Shown piece by piece: positions 33,760 through 46,015 of a stretch of 64,000 nt of DNA. Position 1 is the stretch's first letter. Each line of letters begins with the position of its first letter. The notes beneath the pieces are model-generated. The model saw only the letters and a list, made by a program, of their open reading frames with translations. It searched no databases and had not been told where the DNA came from. The position numbers and the translations under genes are program-made. Source of the stretch: Hyperoodon ampullatus (Eukaryota; Chordata; Mammalia; Artiodactyla; Ziphiidae); NCBI GenBank assembly GCA_949752795.1, contig OX457068.1:56076516-56140515 (forward strand), written 5' to 3'.

Positions 33760-34830
33760 TTGCTTAGAGAAACCACTTTAATATTTCTTGCAAAGCTGGT
33801 TTGGTGCTGGTGAAGTCTTAGCTTTTGCTCTTTTTGGATAGTTTTTTTTGTGTGTGTGTGTGTGGTACGCAGGCCTGTCACTGTTGTGGCCTCTCCTGTT
33901 GTGGAGCACACTCTCTGGATGCACAGGCTCAGCGACTATAGCTCACAGGCCTAGCTGCTCTGTGGCATGTGGGATCTTCCTGGACCAGGGCATGAACCCA
34001 TGTCCCCTGCATCGGCAGGCAGATTCTCAACCACTGCACCAATGGGGAAGCCCTCTTTTTGAATTCTTTTGATCTCTCCATCAAATCTGAATAAAACTCT
34101 TACCAGGTAGAGTATTGTTGGTTGTAGGTCTATCCCTTTGATTAGTTTTAAAATGTTTTGACACTCCCTTCTGACCTGCAGAGTTTCTGTCAAAAAATGA
34201 GCTGATATACTTATGGAATTTCCCTTATATGCAACTTGTTGTTTTTCCCTTGCTCTTTTTAATAGTCTCTCTTTATCTTCAAGTTTTGCCATTTTAATTA
34301 TACTGTGTCTTGGTGTGTTCCTCTTTTGGTTGATCTTATTTGGGATTCTCTACACTTACTGCAATTGAATTTCTCTTTCCATTCCTATGTTAGGGAAGTT
34401 TTCAGCTATTATGTTTTCAAACATGTTCTCACCTTCTTTCTCTCTTTTCTCCTTCTGGGACCCCTATAATGTGAATGATAGTAAGGTTGATGTTGTCCCA
34501 GAGGTCTCTTAAACTTTTCTCATCTTTTGAATTTTTTATGCTGGAGGTCAATTATTTATACTACTGTGTGTTCCAGCTCGTTGATCCATTCCTCTGTATT
34601 CTTTAGTCTGCTACAGATTCTTTCTAGTGTATTTTTCATTTTAGTTATTGTATTCTTCATCTCTGTTTTCTAGTTCTTTATATTTTCTAACTCTTTGTTA
34701 AAAACTTCTTATTTCTCTCACTGTGCATCCATTCTTTTCCCAAGTTCTTTTATCATCTTTACCATCATTACCTTGAACTCCTTCTCACAAAGATTACCTA
34801 TCTCCACTTGACTTTGTTCTCTTCTGGGGT
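33760..34830 (-). pseudogene. L1 A ORF1 remnant
   Basis: Minus-strand fragments of ORF1 such as the 34292-33951 frame ('KLIKGIDLQPTILYLVRV') match the C-terminal ORF1 region of the other copies ('KVMKEKNLQPRLLYPARI'). The frame is interrupted by a CHR SINE at 33842-34053 and by stops. Confidence 0.75.
33842..34053 (-). mobile_element. CHR-type SINE in L1 A ORF1
   Basis: 'tttttgtgtgtgtgtg' stands where the tail should be, followed by the CHR body in reverse complement ending at 'caatggggaagccc'. The words 'gctctttttgg' (left) and 'ccctctttttga' (right) look like a target-site duplication. CpGs are largely lost (TpG/CpA). Confidence 0.88.
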
Positions 34831-35425
34831 TTTATCTTGTTTCTTCCACTGAAACATATTCCTCTGACACCTCGTTTTGCATAACTTGCTGTTTTTATTT
34901 CTGTATATCTGGTAGATTGGTTATGTTTCCTGACTTTGGAGAAGTGACCTTTCATAGGAGTCATCCCAGCTTCACAATGCTCTCATCAGCAGAGCTATAT
35001 GCTCTAGTGGTGCCTCTTATGTGGGCTCTGTGAGTCCTTCTGTAGTGGCAGCCTGACCACTGTGGGCAGTTTGGTAGACTTGGATGGTCCCTGGTCTGGT
35101 TGGTTACCAGGCCCTGACTTGTGTGGAGATCTGGTTGGTGGGTCTGGGTCATGGGGTGGCTGGCTGAAGTATCCCTATCGCCCCAGGGGCTAGTGCTGGC
35201 TTATTGGTGGGAAGAGGTAAGTCCTGGGTCTGACTGCGGCACCGAAGGGTCCTAGAGCTGGTATCAGACTGTTAGTGGGTGTGGCTGGTTACCAACACAG
35301 CTGGCTGAAGGATCTAGGCTGCCACAGACACCCATGTGTTGCTTATGTTGGCCAGCTTTTGGGTGGAGCCCAGTCATTCCCAAGACTGTACTGTCCTGCT
35401 GTGGGTAAGATGGATCCAGCAGCTA

Positions 35426-35438
35426 TGGGGCCGCTACT
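35426..35438. repeat. Target-site duplication, left copy, of L1 E
   Basis: 'tggggccgctact' pairs with 'tggggccactatt' at 42484-42496, 11 of 13 bases. Confidence 0.75.
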
Positions 35439-35814
35439 GTATTTTTAAAATTTTTTTAACAACTTTATTGTAGTGTAATTGCTTTACAATGGTGTGATAG
35501 TTTCTGCTTTATAACAAAGTGAATTAGTTTTACATATACATATGTCCCCATATATCTTCCATCTTGCATCTCCCTTCCTCCCACCCTCCCTATCCCACTC
35601 CTCTAGGTGGTCACAAAGCACTGAGCTGATCTCCCTATGCTATATGGCTGCTTCCCACTAGCTATCTATTTTACATTTGGTAGTGTATATATGTCCATGC
35701 CACTCTCTCGCTTTGTCCTAAATTATCATTCCCCCTCCCCGTATCCTCAATTCCATTCTCTAGTAGGTCTGCATCTTTATTCCCGTCTTTCTACTAAGTT
35801 CTTCATGACCATTA

Positions 35815-38800
35815 TGTTGTTGTTTTGTTTTTTTTTAGATTCGATATATATGTGTTAGCATACGGTATTTGTTTTTCTCTTTCTGACTTATTTCACTCTG
35901 AATGACACTCTCTAGGTCCATCCACCTCACTACAAATAACTCATTTTCGTTCTTTTTCATGGCTGAGTAATATTCCACTGTATATATGTGCCACATCTTC
36001 TTTATCCATTCATCTGTTGATGGACACTTAGGTTGCTTCTATGTCCTGGCTATTGTAAATAGAGCTGCAATGAACATTGTGGTACATGACTCTTTATGAA
36101 TTATGTTTTTCTCAGGGTATATGCCCAGTAGTGGGATTGCTGAGTAATATGGTAGTTCTATTTTTAGTTTTTTTAAGGAAACTCCATAGTGGCTGTATCA
36201 ATTTACATTCCACCAACAACGCAAGAGGGTTCCCTTTTCTCCACACTCTCTCCAAAATTTATTATTTGTAAATTTTTTGATCATGGCCATTCTGACTGGT
36301 GTGAGGACAAACCACATTGTAGTTTTGATTTGCATTTCTCTAATGATCAATGATGTTGAGCATTCTTTCATGTGTTTGTTGGCAATTTGTATATCTTCTT
36401 TGGAGAAATGTCTATTTAGGAATTCTGCCCATTTTTTGACTGGGTTGTTTGTTTTTCTGATATTGAGCTGAATGAGCTGCTTGTAAATCTTGGAGATTAA
36501 TCCTTTTTCAGTTGCCACATTTGTAAATATTTTCTCCCATTCTGAGGGTTGCCTTTTCATCTAGTTTATGGTTTCCTTTGCTGTGCAAAAGCTTTAAGTT
36601 TCATTAGGGCCCATTTGTTTATTTTTATTTTTATTTCCATTTCTCTAGGAGGTTGGTCAAAAAGGATCTTGCTGTGATTTATGTCATAGAGTATTCTGCC
36701 TATGCTTTTCTTTAAGAGTTTGATGGTGTCTGGCCTTACATTTAGGTCTTTAATCCATTCTGAGTTTATTTTTGTGTAAGGTGTTAGGGATTGTTGTAAT
36801 TTCATTCTTTTACATGTAGTTGTCCAGTTTTCCCAGGACCTCTTACTGAAGAGGCTATCTTTTCTCCACTGTATATTCTTCACTCCTTTATCAAAGATAA
36901 GGTGATCATATGTGTGTGGGTTTATTTCTGTGCTTTCTATCCTGTTCTATTTATCTATATTTCTGTTACTGTGCCAGTACCATATTGTCTTGATTACAAT
37001 AGCTTTGTAGTATAGTCTGATGTTAGGGAGCCTGATTCCTCCAGCTCCTTTTTTCTTTCTCAAGATTCATTTGGCTCTTCGGGGACTTTTGTGTTTTCAT
37101 ACAAATTGTAAAATGTTTTGTTCTATTTCTGTGAAAAATGCCAGTGGTAGTTTCATAGGGATTGAATTGAATCTGTAAATTGCTTTCAGTAGTAGAGTCA
37201 TTTTCATAATATTGATTCTTCCAATAAAAGAACAAGGGAATATCTCTCCATCTATATCATCTTTAATTTCTTTCATTAGTGTCTTATAATTTTCTGCATA
37301 CAGGTATTTTGTCACCTTAGGTAGGTTTATTCCTAGGTATTTTATTATTTTTGTTGCAGTTGTAAATGAGAATGTTTTCTTAATTTCACTTTCAGATATT
37401 TCAAAATTAGTGTATAGGAATGTAAGAGATTTCTGTGCATTAATTTTTAATCCTGCTACTTTAACAAATTCATTGATTAGCTCTAGTAGTTTTCTGGTAG
37501 CATCTTCAGGATTCTCTACATATAGTATCATGTCATCTTCAAACAGTAACAGATTTACTTCTTCTTTTCTGATTTGGATTCCTTTTATTTCCTTTTTTTC
37601 TCATTGCTGTGGCTAAAACACTATGTTGAATAATACTGGTGAGAGTGGGCAACCTTGTCTTGTTCCTGATCTTAGTGGAAATGGTTTCAATTTTTCAACA
37701 TTGAGGATGATGTTGGCTGTGGGTTAGTCATATATGGCCTTTATTATATTGAGGAAAGTTCCCTCTATGCCTACTTTCTGGAGTGTTTTTATCATAAATG
37801 GGTGTTGAATTTTGTTGAAAGATTTCGCTGCATCTATTCAGATGAGCATATGGTTTTTCTCCTTCAATTTGTTAATATGGTGTATCACATTGATTGGTTT
37901 GCATATATTGAAGAATGCCTTGCATTCCTGGGATAAACCTGACTTGATCATAGTGTATGATCCTTTTAATGTGCTGCTAGGTTCTGTTTGCAAATATTTT
38001 GTTGAAGATTTTTGCATCTATGTTCATCAGTGATATTGGCCTGTAGTTATCCTTCTTTGTGACAACTTTTTCTGGTTTTCGTATCAGAGCAATGGTGGCC
38101 TTGTAGAATGAGTTTGGGAGTGGCCCTCCCTCTGCTACGTTGTGTAAGAGCTCTTCTCTAAATGTTTGATAGAATTCACCTGTAAAGCCAAATGGCCTGG
38201 GGCTTTTGTTTGCTGGAGGATTTTAAATCAGAGTTTCAATTTCAGTGCTTGTGGTTGGTCTCTTTATATTTTCTATTTCTTCCTGGTTCAGTCTCAGAAG
38301 GTTGTGCTTTTCTAAGAATTTGCCCATTTCTTCCAGTTTGTCCATTTTACTGTCATATAGTTGTTTCTAGTAATCTCTTATGATCCTTTGTATTTCTGCA
38401 GTGTCAGTTGTTACTTCCCCTTTTTCGTTTCTAATTTTATTGATTTGAGTCTTCTCCCTTTGTTTGTTGATGAGTCTGGTTAATGGTTTATCAATTTTGT
38501 TTATCTTCTCAAAGAACCAGCTTTTAGTTTTATTGATCTTTACTATCATTTCCTTCATTTCTTTTTCATTTATTTCTGATCTGATCTTTATGATTTCTTT
38601 CCTTCTGCTAACTTTATGGATTTTTTGTTCTTTTTTCTCTAATTGCTTTAGCTGTAAGGTTAGGTTGTTTATTTGAGATATTTCTTGTTTTTTAACTTAG
38701 GATGGTATTGCTATAAACTTCCCTGTTAGAACTGCTTTTGCTGACTCCCATAGGTATTGGGTCATCGTGTTTTCTTTGTCATTTTTTTCTAGGTATTTTT

Positions 38801-39555
38801 TGATTTCCTGTTTGATTTCCTCAGTGATCTCTCGGTTATTAAGTAGTGTGTTGTTTAGCCTTCATGTTATCTAGTCTCAACATGTTGTGGCCAGAAAAGA
38901 TACATGATACAATCTCAATTTTCTTAAATTTACCAAGGCTTGATTTGTGACCCAAGATTTGATCTATCCTGGAGAATGTTCCATGAGCACTTGAGAAGAA
39001 TATGTATTCTGTTTCTTTTGGATATAATGTCCTCTAAATATCAATTAAGTCCATCTTGTTTAATGTATCATTTAAAGCTTGTGTTTCCTTATTTATTTTC
39101 ATTTTGTATGATCTGTCCATTGGCGAAAGTGGTGTGTTAAAGTTCCCTTCTATGATTTTGTTACTGTCAAATTCCCCTTTTATGGCTGTTAGTCTTTGCC
39201 TCATTTATTGAGGTTCTTCTATGTTTGATGCATAAATATTTACAATTGTTATATCTTCTTCTTGGATTGATCCCTTGATCATTATGTAATGTCCTTCTTT
39301 GTCTTTTGTAATAGTCTTTCTTTTTATGTCTATTTTGTCTGATATGATAATTTCTACTCCAGCTTTCTTTTGATTTCCATTTGCATACCTCACTTTCAGT
39401 TTGTATGTGTCCTTAGGTCTGGGGTGGGTCTCTTTTAGACAGAGTATATATGGGTCTTCTTTTTGTATCCATTCAGCCAATCTGTGTCTTTTGGTTGGAG
39501 TATTTAATCCATTTACATTTAAGGTAATTATCAATATGTGTGTTCCTATGACCAT
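35815..39555 (-). pseudogene. L1 E ORF2, broken
   Basis: The 39555-39205 frame opens MVIGTHILIITLNVNGLN and keeps the catalytic Glu ('KETH'), unlike B and C. Readable blocks are 38558-38367, 37531-37097 (downstream of FADD, which is damaged: the preceding bases read 'LFEDD'), 36883-36566 and 36560-36198, which ends after '[14 protein letters not shown]'. Multiple stops and indels make it non-functional. Confidence 0.85.
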
Positions 39556-39613
39556 TTTCTTAATTTTGGGGGGTTTATTATTGTAGGGCTTTTCCTTCTC
39601 TTGTGTTTCTTGC

Positions 39614-40506
39614 CTACAGAGGTTCCTTTAGCATTTGTTGTTAAGCTGGTTTGGTGGTGCTGAACTCTCTCAGCTTTTGCTTGTCTGTAAAGGTTTTAAT
39701 TTCTCTGTCAAATCTGAATGAGATCCTTACTAGGTAGAGTAATCTTGGCTGTAGGTTTTTCTCCTTCATCATTTTAAATATGTCCTGCCACTCCCTTTTG
39801 GCTTGTAAGGTTTCTGCTGAAAGATCAGCTGTTACCATATGGGGATTCCCTTGTGTGTTATCTGTTGTTTTTCCCTTGCTGCTTTTAATATTTGTTCTTT
39901 GTATTTAATTTTTGATAGTTTGATTAATATTTGTATTGGTGTGTTTCTCCTTGGATTTATCCTGTATGGGACTCTCTGTGCTTCCTGGACTTGATTAACT
40001 ATTTCCTTTCCCATATTAGGGAAGTTTTCAACTATAATCTCTTCAAATATTTTCTAAGTCCCTTTCTTTTTCTCTTCTTCTTCTGTGACCCCTATAATTC
40101 GAATGTTGGTGCATTTAATGTTGTCCCAGAAATCTCTGAGACTGTCCTCTGTTCTTTTCATTCTTTTTTCTTTATTCTGCACTGCTGTAGTTATTTCCAC
40201 TATTTTATCTTCCAGGTCACTTATCTGTTCTTCTGCCTCAGTTATTCTTCTATTGATCCCTTCTAGAGTATGTTTAATTTCATATATTGAGATGTTCATC
40301 ATTGCTTGTTTCCTCTTTAGTTCTTCTAGGTCCTTGTTAAATGTTTCTTGCATTTTCTCTATTCTATTTCCAAGATTTTAGATCATCTTTACTATCATTA
40401 TTCTGAATTTTTTTTTCAGGTAGACTGCCTATTTCCTCCTCATTTGTTAGGTCTGATGGGTTTTTGCCTTGCTCCTTCATCTGCTGTGTGTTTTTTGGTA
40501 TTCTAA
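39614..40506 (-). pseudogene. L1 E ORF1, broken
   Basis: The start ATG of the MRRQK motif is mutated. Blocks at 40353-40054 (coiled coil and 'NIRIIGVTEEEEKKKGT'), 40014-39832 and 39838-39641 are readable. The usual TAG terminator is also lost at about 39614-39616. Confidence 0.8.
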
Positions 40507-40989
40507 TTTTGTTTAATTTACTGTGTTTTGTGTTCCCTTTTTGTAGGCATCAGGTTTTTCATTTCCTTTGTTTTTAGTGTCTGTTCCCAGTGGCTAGGTT
40601 TGGTTCAGTGCATTGTGTAGGCTTCCTGGTGGATGGGACTAGTGCCTGTGTTCTGATGGATGAGGCTGGATGTTGTCTTTCTGGTGAGCAGCTCCACATC
40701 TGGTGGTGTGTTTTGGGTTGTCTGTGGCCTTATGATTTCAGGCAGCCTCTGTGCTAATGGATGGGATTGTGTTCCTGTCTTGCTAGTTGTTTGGCCTAGG
40801 GTGTCCAGCACTGTAGCTTGCTGGTCGTTGAGTGGAGCTGGGTCTTGGTGTTGAGATGGAGATCTCTGGGAGGTTTCCACTGTTTGATATTATGTGGAGC
40901 TGGGAGGTCTCTTGTGGACCAGTGTCCTGAACTTGAGTCTCCCACCACAGTGGCACAGCCCTGATACCTGGATAGATTACCAAGAGCCT

Positions 40990-41172
40990 ATCCTCCACAC
41001 AGCTCAGAATAAAAGGGAGGAAAAAGCAAAGAGAATGAAAGAAGAAGATAAAATAAAATAAAATAAAGTAAAGTAAAATAAAATAAGTTATTAAAAAGGT
41101 AATTATTAAGAAAAAAAATTAAGTAATATAAAAACAAACAAGCAAGCAAAAAAAAAAAAAAAAAAAAAAAAC
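40990..41172. repeat. A-rich simple sequence in L1 E 5' UTR
   Basis: (TAAAA)n-like sequence at 41040-41095 and an A run at about 41145-41171 occupy the position where B and D carry long polypurine tracts. Confidence 0.85.
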
Positions 41173-42483
41173 GGAGAGACAGAACCCTAGGAAAAATGGT
41201 AAAAGCAAATCTATACAGACAAAATCACGCACAGAGCATACACATACATACAAAAAGAGAAAAAAGGGAAAATATATATATATATATATATATCATTGCT
41301 CCCAAAGTCCACCTCCTCAATTTGGGATGATTTGTTGTCTTTTTACATATTCCACAGATGCAGGGTACATCAGGTTGATTGTGGAGATTTAATCCACTGC
41401 TCCTGAGGCTGCTGGGAAAAATTTCCCTTTCTGTTCTTTGTTCTCTGAGCACCCAGTGTTCAACTTTGGATTTGGATCCACTTTTGTGTGTAGGTCACCT
41501 GAGTGCATCTGTTCTTTGCTCAGACAGGACAGTGTTAAAGGAGCAGATAAATTGAGGTCTCCGGCTCACTCAGGCTGGGTTGAGGGAGGCATACAGAATG
41601 TGGAGCGAACCTGTGGTAGCAGAGGCTGGCATGACATTGCACCAGTCTGAAGCATGCCATGCATTATCCCGGGGATGTTTTCCCTGGAATATGGGACCCT
41701 TGCAGTGGTGGGCTGCACAGCCTCCTGGGAGGGATGGTGTGGATAGTGACCTGTGCTTATACACAGGCTTTTTGGTGTTTGCAGCAGCAGCCTTAGCATC
41801 TCATGCCCGTCTCTGGGGTCTGTGCTGATAGCTGTGGCTCATGCCCATCTCTGGATCTCCTTTAAGCGGCATTCTTAATCCCTTCTCCTTGCACACCAGG
41901 AAACAAAGAGGCAAGAAAAAGTCTCTTGTCTCTTCGGCAGCTCCAGACTTTTTCCCAGACTCCTTCCCCACTAGCCATGGTGCACTAGCCCCCTTCAGGC
42001 TACATTCACACAGCCAACCCCAGTCCTCTCCCTGGGATCCGACCTCCTAAGCTCCCAGTCCCCACTTGTCCTGGTGGGTGAGCAGACAAGACTCTCAGGC
42101 AAGTGAGTGCTGTGCCAGAATCTCTCTGCTTTGCCATCTGTACCCCTGTTGCTGCGCTCTCCTCCGTGACTCTGAAGCTCCCCCCCTCTGCCACCAGCAG
42201 TCTCCGTTCATGAAGGGGCTTCCTAGTGTATGGAAACCTTTCCTCCTTCACAGTTCCCTCCAACTGGTGCAGGTCCCATCCCTATTCTTTGTCTCTGTAT
42301 TTTTTTTTTTTTACCCTACCCAGGTACGTTGGGAGTTTCTTGTGTTTTGGGAGGTCTGAGGTCTTCTGCCAGCATTCAGTAGGTGTTCTGTAGGAGTTGT
42401 TCCACATGTAGATGTGTTTCTGATGTATTTGTGGGGAGGAAGGTGATCTCTGCATCTTACTCTTCTGCCATCTTGAAGCTCCT

Positions 42484-43290
42484 TGGGGCCACTATTTTCT
42501 TGAGGGTAGTGTCTGCCCACTGGTGAGTGAGGCTAGTCATGAGGCTAGAGCCATCTCACTGTTGAGCATGACCAGGAATTCCAGGGATGTTGCCTGCCCA
42601 CTAGTTGGTGGAGCTGATTCCTGGACCCTCTGGAGGCCATTGTTCTGTCTACCTAAAACTGTGGACTCAGCGAGTTTTCAGGCAGCCTGTCTGCTGGTAG
42701 GTGGGGTCTCTCTCCACCCACTTAGTTGCTTGGCCTGAGGCAACCCAGTACTGTTGCCTACAGGCTCCTTGGAAGGGGTAGGTCTGTGTCTTGAGAATAA
42801 TAAGCTAGAGGGAGTATTCCAAAATCACACCTGCCAGTATCTACTTGGTATAACAAGCTCCCCAAAATGGCTGCTGTCAGGGTCTGCGTCCCCAAGGTGA
42901 GCTGAAGTTGACTCCTGCCTCTCTGGGAGATTCTCCAAGAGCAGCAGGTAGGTCTGATCCAGGCTCCTTTTAAATTAATGATTCTGCCCTGGGTGCCAGA
43001 GTGTGTGAGATTTTGTGTGTGCCTTTTAAGTGTGTGCTCTCTATTTTGGCCAGTCCCCAGGTCTCTGAAAGTAAAGTCTGCTGACCTGAAAGCTAAACTA
43101 TTGGGGTCTCATTTTCCTGACACAGGACCCCCAGGGCTGAGGAGCACAATTGGGGCTTGGACTCTTGTCTCCTTGGGTAGAACCACTGCAATTGTAATTT
43201 TTCTTCTGTTTCGTGGTCAGAGGTATGAGTCTCAACTATATTGAGACTCTACCTGTTCTACCCATCTGGTTGTTTTTATTTTTTTTTCTT
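42484..43290 (-). mobile_element. L1 A, segment 3: 5' UTR end
   Basis: This G/C-moderate sequence has repeated 'cttggcctgaggc', 'gctggtaggtgggg' type words of old L1 5' UTRs. It continues the text interrupted at 35425 and has the same texture as 34900-35425. The outer border is soft, near the T-rich stretch at 43270-43290. The three segments of A total roughly 7.9 kb including its small inserts. Confidence 0.65.
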
Positions 43291-45464
43291 TTAGATGTCA
43301 TTATTTTGTCACAAAACAAAATTCCAACTCTACTAAATCCATGATATATAGATGCCATCATGACAAACATACACACACACACATAAAAATAATTCAAATA
43401 TATTGAAAATTTTTAAATTGGTAAAAAGATTCTAGAAAAAGTCAAAGAAAAAGAAAGTAAAGGTCAAAATTGTGACCAAAAACTCTAGAAAGAAAAAAAA
43501 ATCACTTTTAGCTGCTAAAAGTTAAAATTCACCACAGAATATAACCAATAGAAATATCTATACTCCAAATAGCATAATACTAACACTTTTAAACAAAACA
43601 CCAAGATATACTAGGAAAAATAAGTAAAAACATTAATAGCAGACTTTGTAATGTTATTCAGAACATTCAAAGTGGTGCTTTTGGGAAAGTTTGTTTAATG
43701 GGTTATTTCCAAGTTCAGAATATGGAAAAAAACACTAAGAATTGTCAAAGTCCCAGGGCTAGTAACAAGCTTTTACTAACCCTAGATCTAAAATAACCAG
43801 AGATGTAAACCATTTCAAAATGTGGAGGCAGGTACTACCTGGTAGCCAAAATAATGTCAGTAGCATAGTTACCTTCCTCTTGAATTTTTCTCCTAAAATA
43901 TATAAAACATGGTGATAGTGGAAAACTAAAGTACAAATATTATATATTGTGAAAAAAAGTTACATATTAATGTAAAAATTATATATGCTGTGACAGAGTA
44001 GAAATAATATAATTAATAATGGAAAAAGATGAAAGAGAAAACCAAAATAAATAGAATAAGTTCCGTGTTATATAGGCTATAGATTAGCATTAGAAGACAC
44101 TGAAAAAAAAACTGATAAATCAGATAGAAAACTGTTAAATTAGAAAACAGGAGGCTAACATCATTTAGCAAAGGTACAAATACAAATATTACCACTAGAA
44201 CAAAAATATACACCTCCTTAAATACCACAAGAAAATATTTAATAAATCATGTAAGGAAAGAAATGTAGCAAATATAAAAAAAAAAAAAATATGTGTAAAG
44301 GCAAAATATTGTTGAGCTCAAACATATAAGTCATTTTGATGAATGTGAACAGGCTCAAGTCATCTAATAAAAATTAATAATTTCATATTTGGTTCACAAA
44401 GCAGAACCAAATTTCATGCTCTCTGAAAGAAAAACACCTAAACTAAATAAACTCAGAAACACTAAAAATAAAGGAATGAGCAGAAGTGTACCATAAAAAT
44501 GGAAACAGATAGAATGGTAGTAGTAATCCTAATAGCAGAAAAGTAGAAATCAAACTGAAAACCTTTAAATGTGAAAAAGAACACTTTTTTTAAATGATAA
44601 AACCGCAGTTTACAATGAAGATATAATATTTATGAATATTTAAGCACCAAGTAACAAAATGAATACCTTTATGAAACAAAAAGTACAGGAGAAATAAGGA
44701 GACAAAAATAGAAACTTTAATAATAGGATAATTTTATACATCATTCAAGAGAAAGACAGATGAAGGGGACAAAACTAAATAAAAATAGAGAAGATAAAAA
44801 AGTAACCATTAAAAGAGATCTTATGCATATATATTGACCTTTACACCATAATTACAGAGAATACAGATCCTTCTCAATCACCCACAACACAGTCACAAAA
44901 ACTGATCATAAGCCAAGTTATAAAGAAAATATTAATAATTTCCATAAAGTGGAAATACAAACAACACTCTGTCTGATAGAAATGAATAAAATAATAAATT
45001 ATCAACAAAAACAAAAAAAGGCCCTTCCAAATGGAAAGCAAAAAAGCTGCTTCTTAACCAGTTCTTTAATAAAATGCAGGATACAAACTGAAATTGCAAA
45101 TTTTTATGAAAAGAATGACAATGAAAGCACTACAGATCATAACATATGAGATGAATTTAGAGCAGTGATCACAGGAAAATTCATAGCATTAAATTATTTT
45201 ATCAGTAAAAATGAAAGAATGATAGTAAAAGACATACATTCCCAGCTCAAAAAAAAAAAAGAACTAGAAAAACAACAAAGCAAACACAAAGAAAGAACAA
45301 AGATAAAGAGAATAAAAATAAAAAATAAATTAATGAAAAATAGACATAATGAATAAATAAAAAATCTGACATTAAAATTTTAACAAAATAGACAAACCAC
45401 TAGCTTATTCAATCATGAAATAAAGGGAGGAAGCAAAAATATGCAAGATGTGGGAAATGGGAAA
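43291..45464 (+). mobile_element. Ancient L1 remnant Z, right part (ORF2 5' half)
   Basis: This is A-rich plus-strand sequence following old L1 ORF2 order: 'agaaatcaaactgaaaacc', 'gaatatttaagcacc', 'ccttctcaatcacccacaac', 'gatcataagccaagttata', 'gatcacaggaaaattcatagc', 'gacaaaccactagctta'. Frames are destroyed, though 44949-45149 and 45165-45356 retain short Lys-rich endonuclease-to-RT linker stretches. It is oriented and ordered so that it could continue Z from 14334. Confidence 0.65.
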
Positions 45465-45468
45465 TAAC

Positions 45469-45919
45469 TGTGAAATAAAATTCATATTTTATGGCAGGAC
45501 AAGAAAAAATTAAACAAAAATTTTTCTCTGCCCTTTGGCTTTCTCTCCGCCCCCCCCGACACTGTGCATTGTTTATCTGCATTATACACTGACCACAACT
45601 TTCCCATTGGCAGAAATACCTGCTCAACCATAAGCAGCAATATTCTCCTAGTATCAATAAGACAACTCCTTAAATATAGAATTCCTTCTTGAGCTCATAA
45701 GGGGTCACATGCCACTTAGATCTGGATTATGTAAACTGTCAGTAATATATCCTTTGATGTACAGCCCTCTGTCTCAAAAAACTTATATAACTGTGCCTTA
45801 ACTTCTAAGGGACAGGGCAGCTCTAGAGCTTTCTGAGATGCTCTTCCAGGATTATAATCCTCAAATTTGGCTAGAATAAAATTTTCCATTTCTTTCTTAG
45901 ATCAACTGATTAATTGACA
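45469..45919 (+). mobile_element. Solo LTR of an endogenous retrovirus (ERV1-like), 451 bp
   Basis: The element begins TG and ends CA (tgtgaaat ... ttgaca) and is flanked by TAAC on both sides (45465-45468, 45920-45923). A 4-bp duplication fits class I (gammaretrovirus-like) integration. A TATA-like 'acttatataactg' at about 45780-45792, AATAAA at 45875-45880 and a T-rich 'tttccatttctttcttag' U5 start are in the right order. There is no internal retroviral sequence, so it is a recombined solo LTR. The host L1 Z text resumes directly after it. Class is inferred from these features, not from a named family. Confidence 0.75.
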
Positions 45920-45923
45920 TAAC

Positions 45924-46015
45924 TGCAGAAACAAATAGACTTTTAAAATTTGTGGAATTATATTGTAGGCTTTTATGCAAGCAAATTTGAAAGCATAGGT
46001 GAAATGGTGTTCAGA
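45924..46015 (+). mobile_element. Ancient L1 remnant Z, short piece beyond the LTR
   Basis: 'tgcagaaacaaatagac' through 'gcaagcaaatttgaaagcat' matches the old L1 ORF2 stretch encoding 'adjacent to YYxxLYANK', the codons that follow the sequence left of the LTR. Beyond about 46015 the match is lost. Confidence 0.55.

Larger units (their letters stand above)
32659..35437 (-). mobile_element. L1 A, segment 2: ORF2 N-terminus, inter-ORF region, ORF1, 5' UTR
   Basis: Minus-strand L1 text picks up where 18638 left off: 'acaattgatatatttcttctt' corresponds to the ORF2 position following 'tgggtgttcctacgttaga'. ORF2 ends at about 33225, followed by a roughly 500-base inter-ORF region. B to E have under 100 bases there, so A is a different, older L1 type. 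Decayed ORF1 spans about 33760-34830, then 5' UTR. Two CHR SINEs interrupt it. It stops at the insertion site of L1 E. Confidence 0.85.
35439..42483 (-). mobile_element. L1 E, full-length, inserted in L1 A 5' UTR
   Basis: On the minus strand there is a 5' UTR (about 42483-40507), ORF1 (about 40506-39614), ORF2 (39555 to about 35815) and a 3' UTR ending 'acaactttattgtagtg' in complement. Its length of about 7.0 kb is full size. It is older than B, C and D: frames are broken by many stops and indels, and several blocks match none of the other copies exactly. Sequence of L1 A continues on both sides. Confidence 0.9.
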
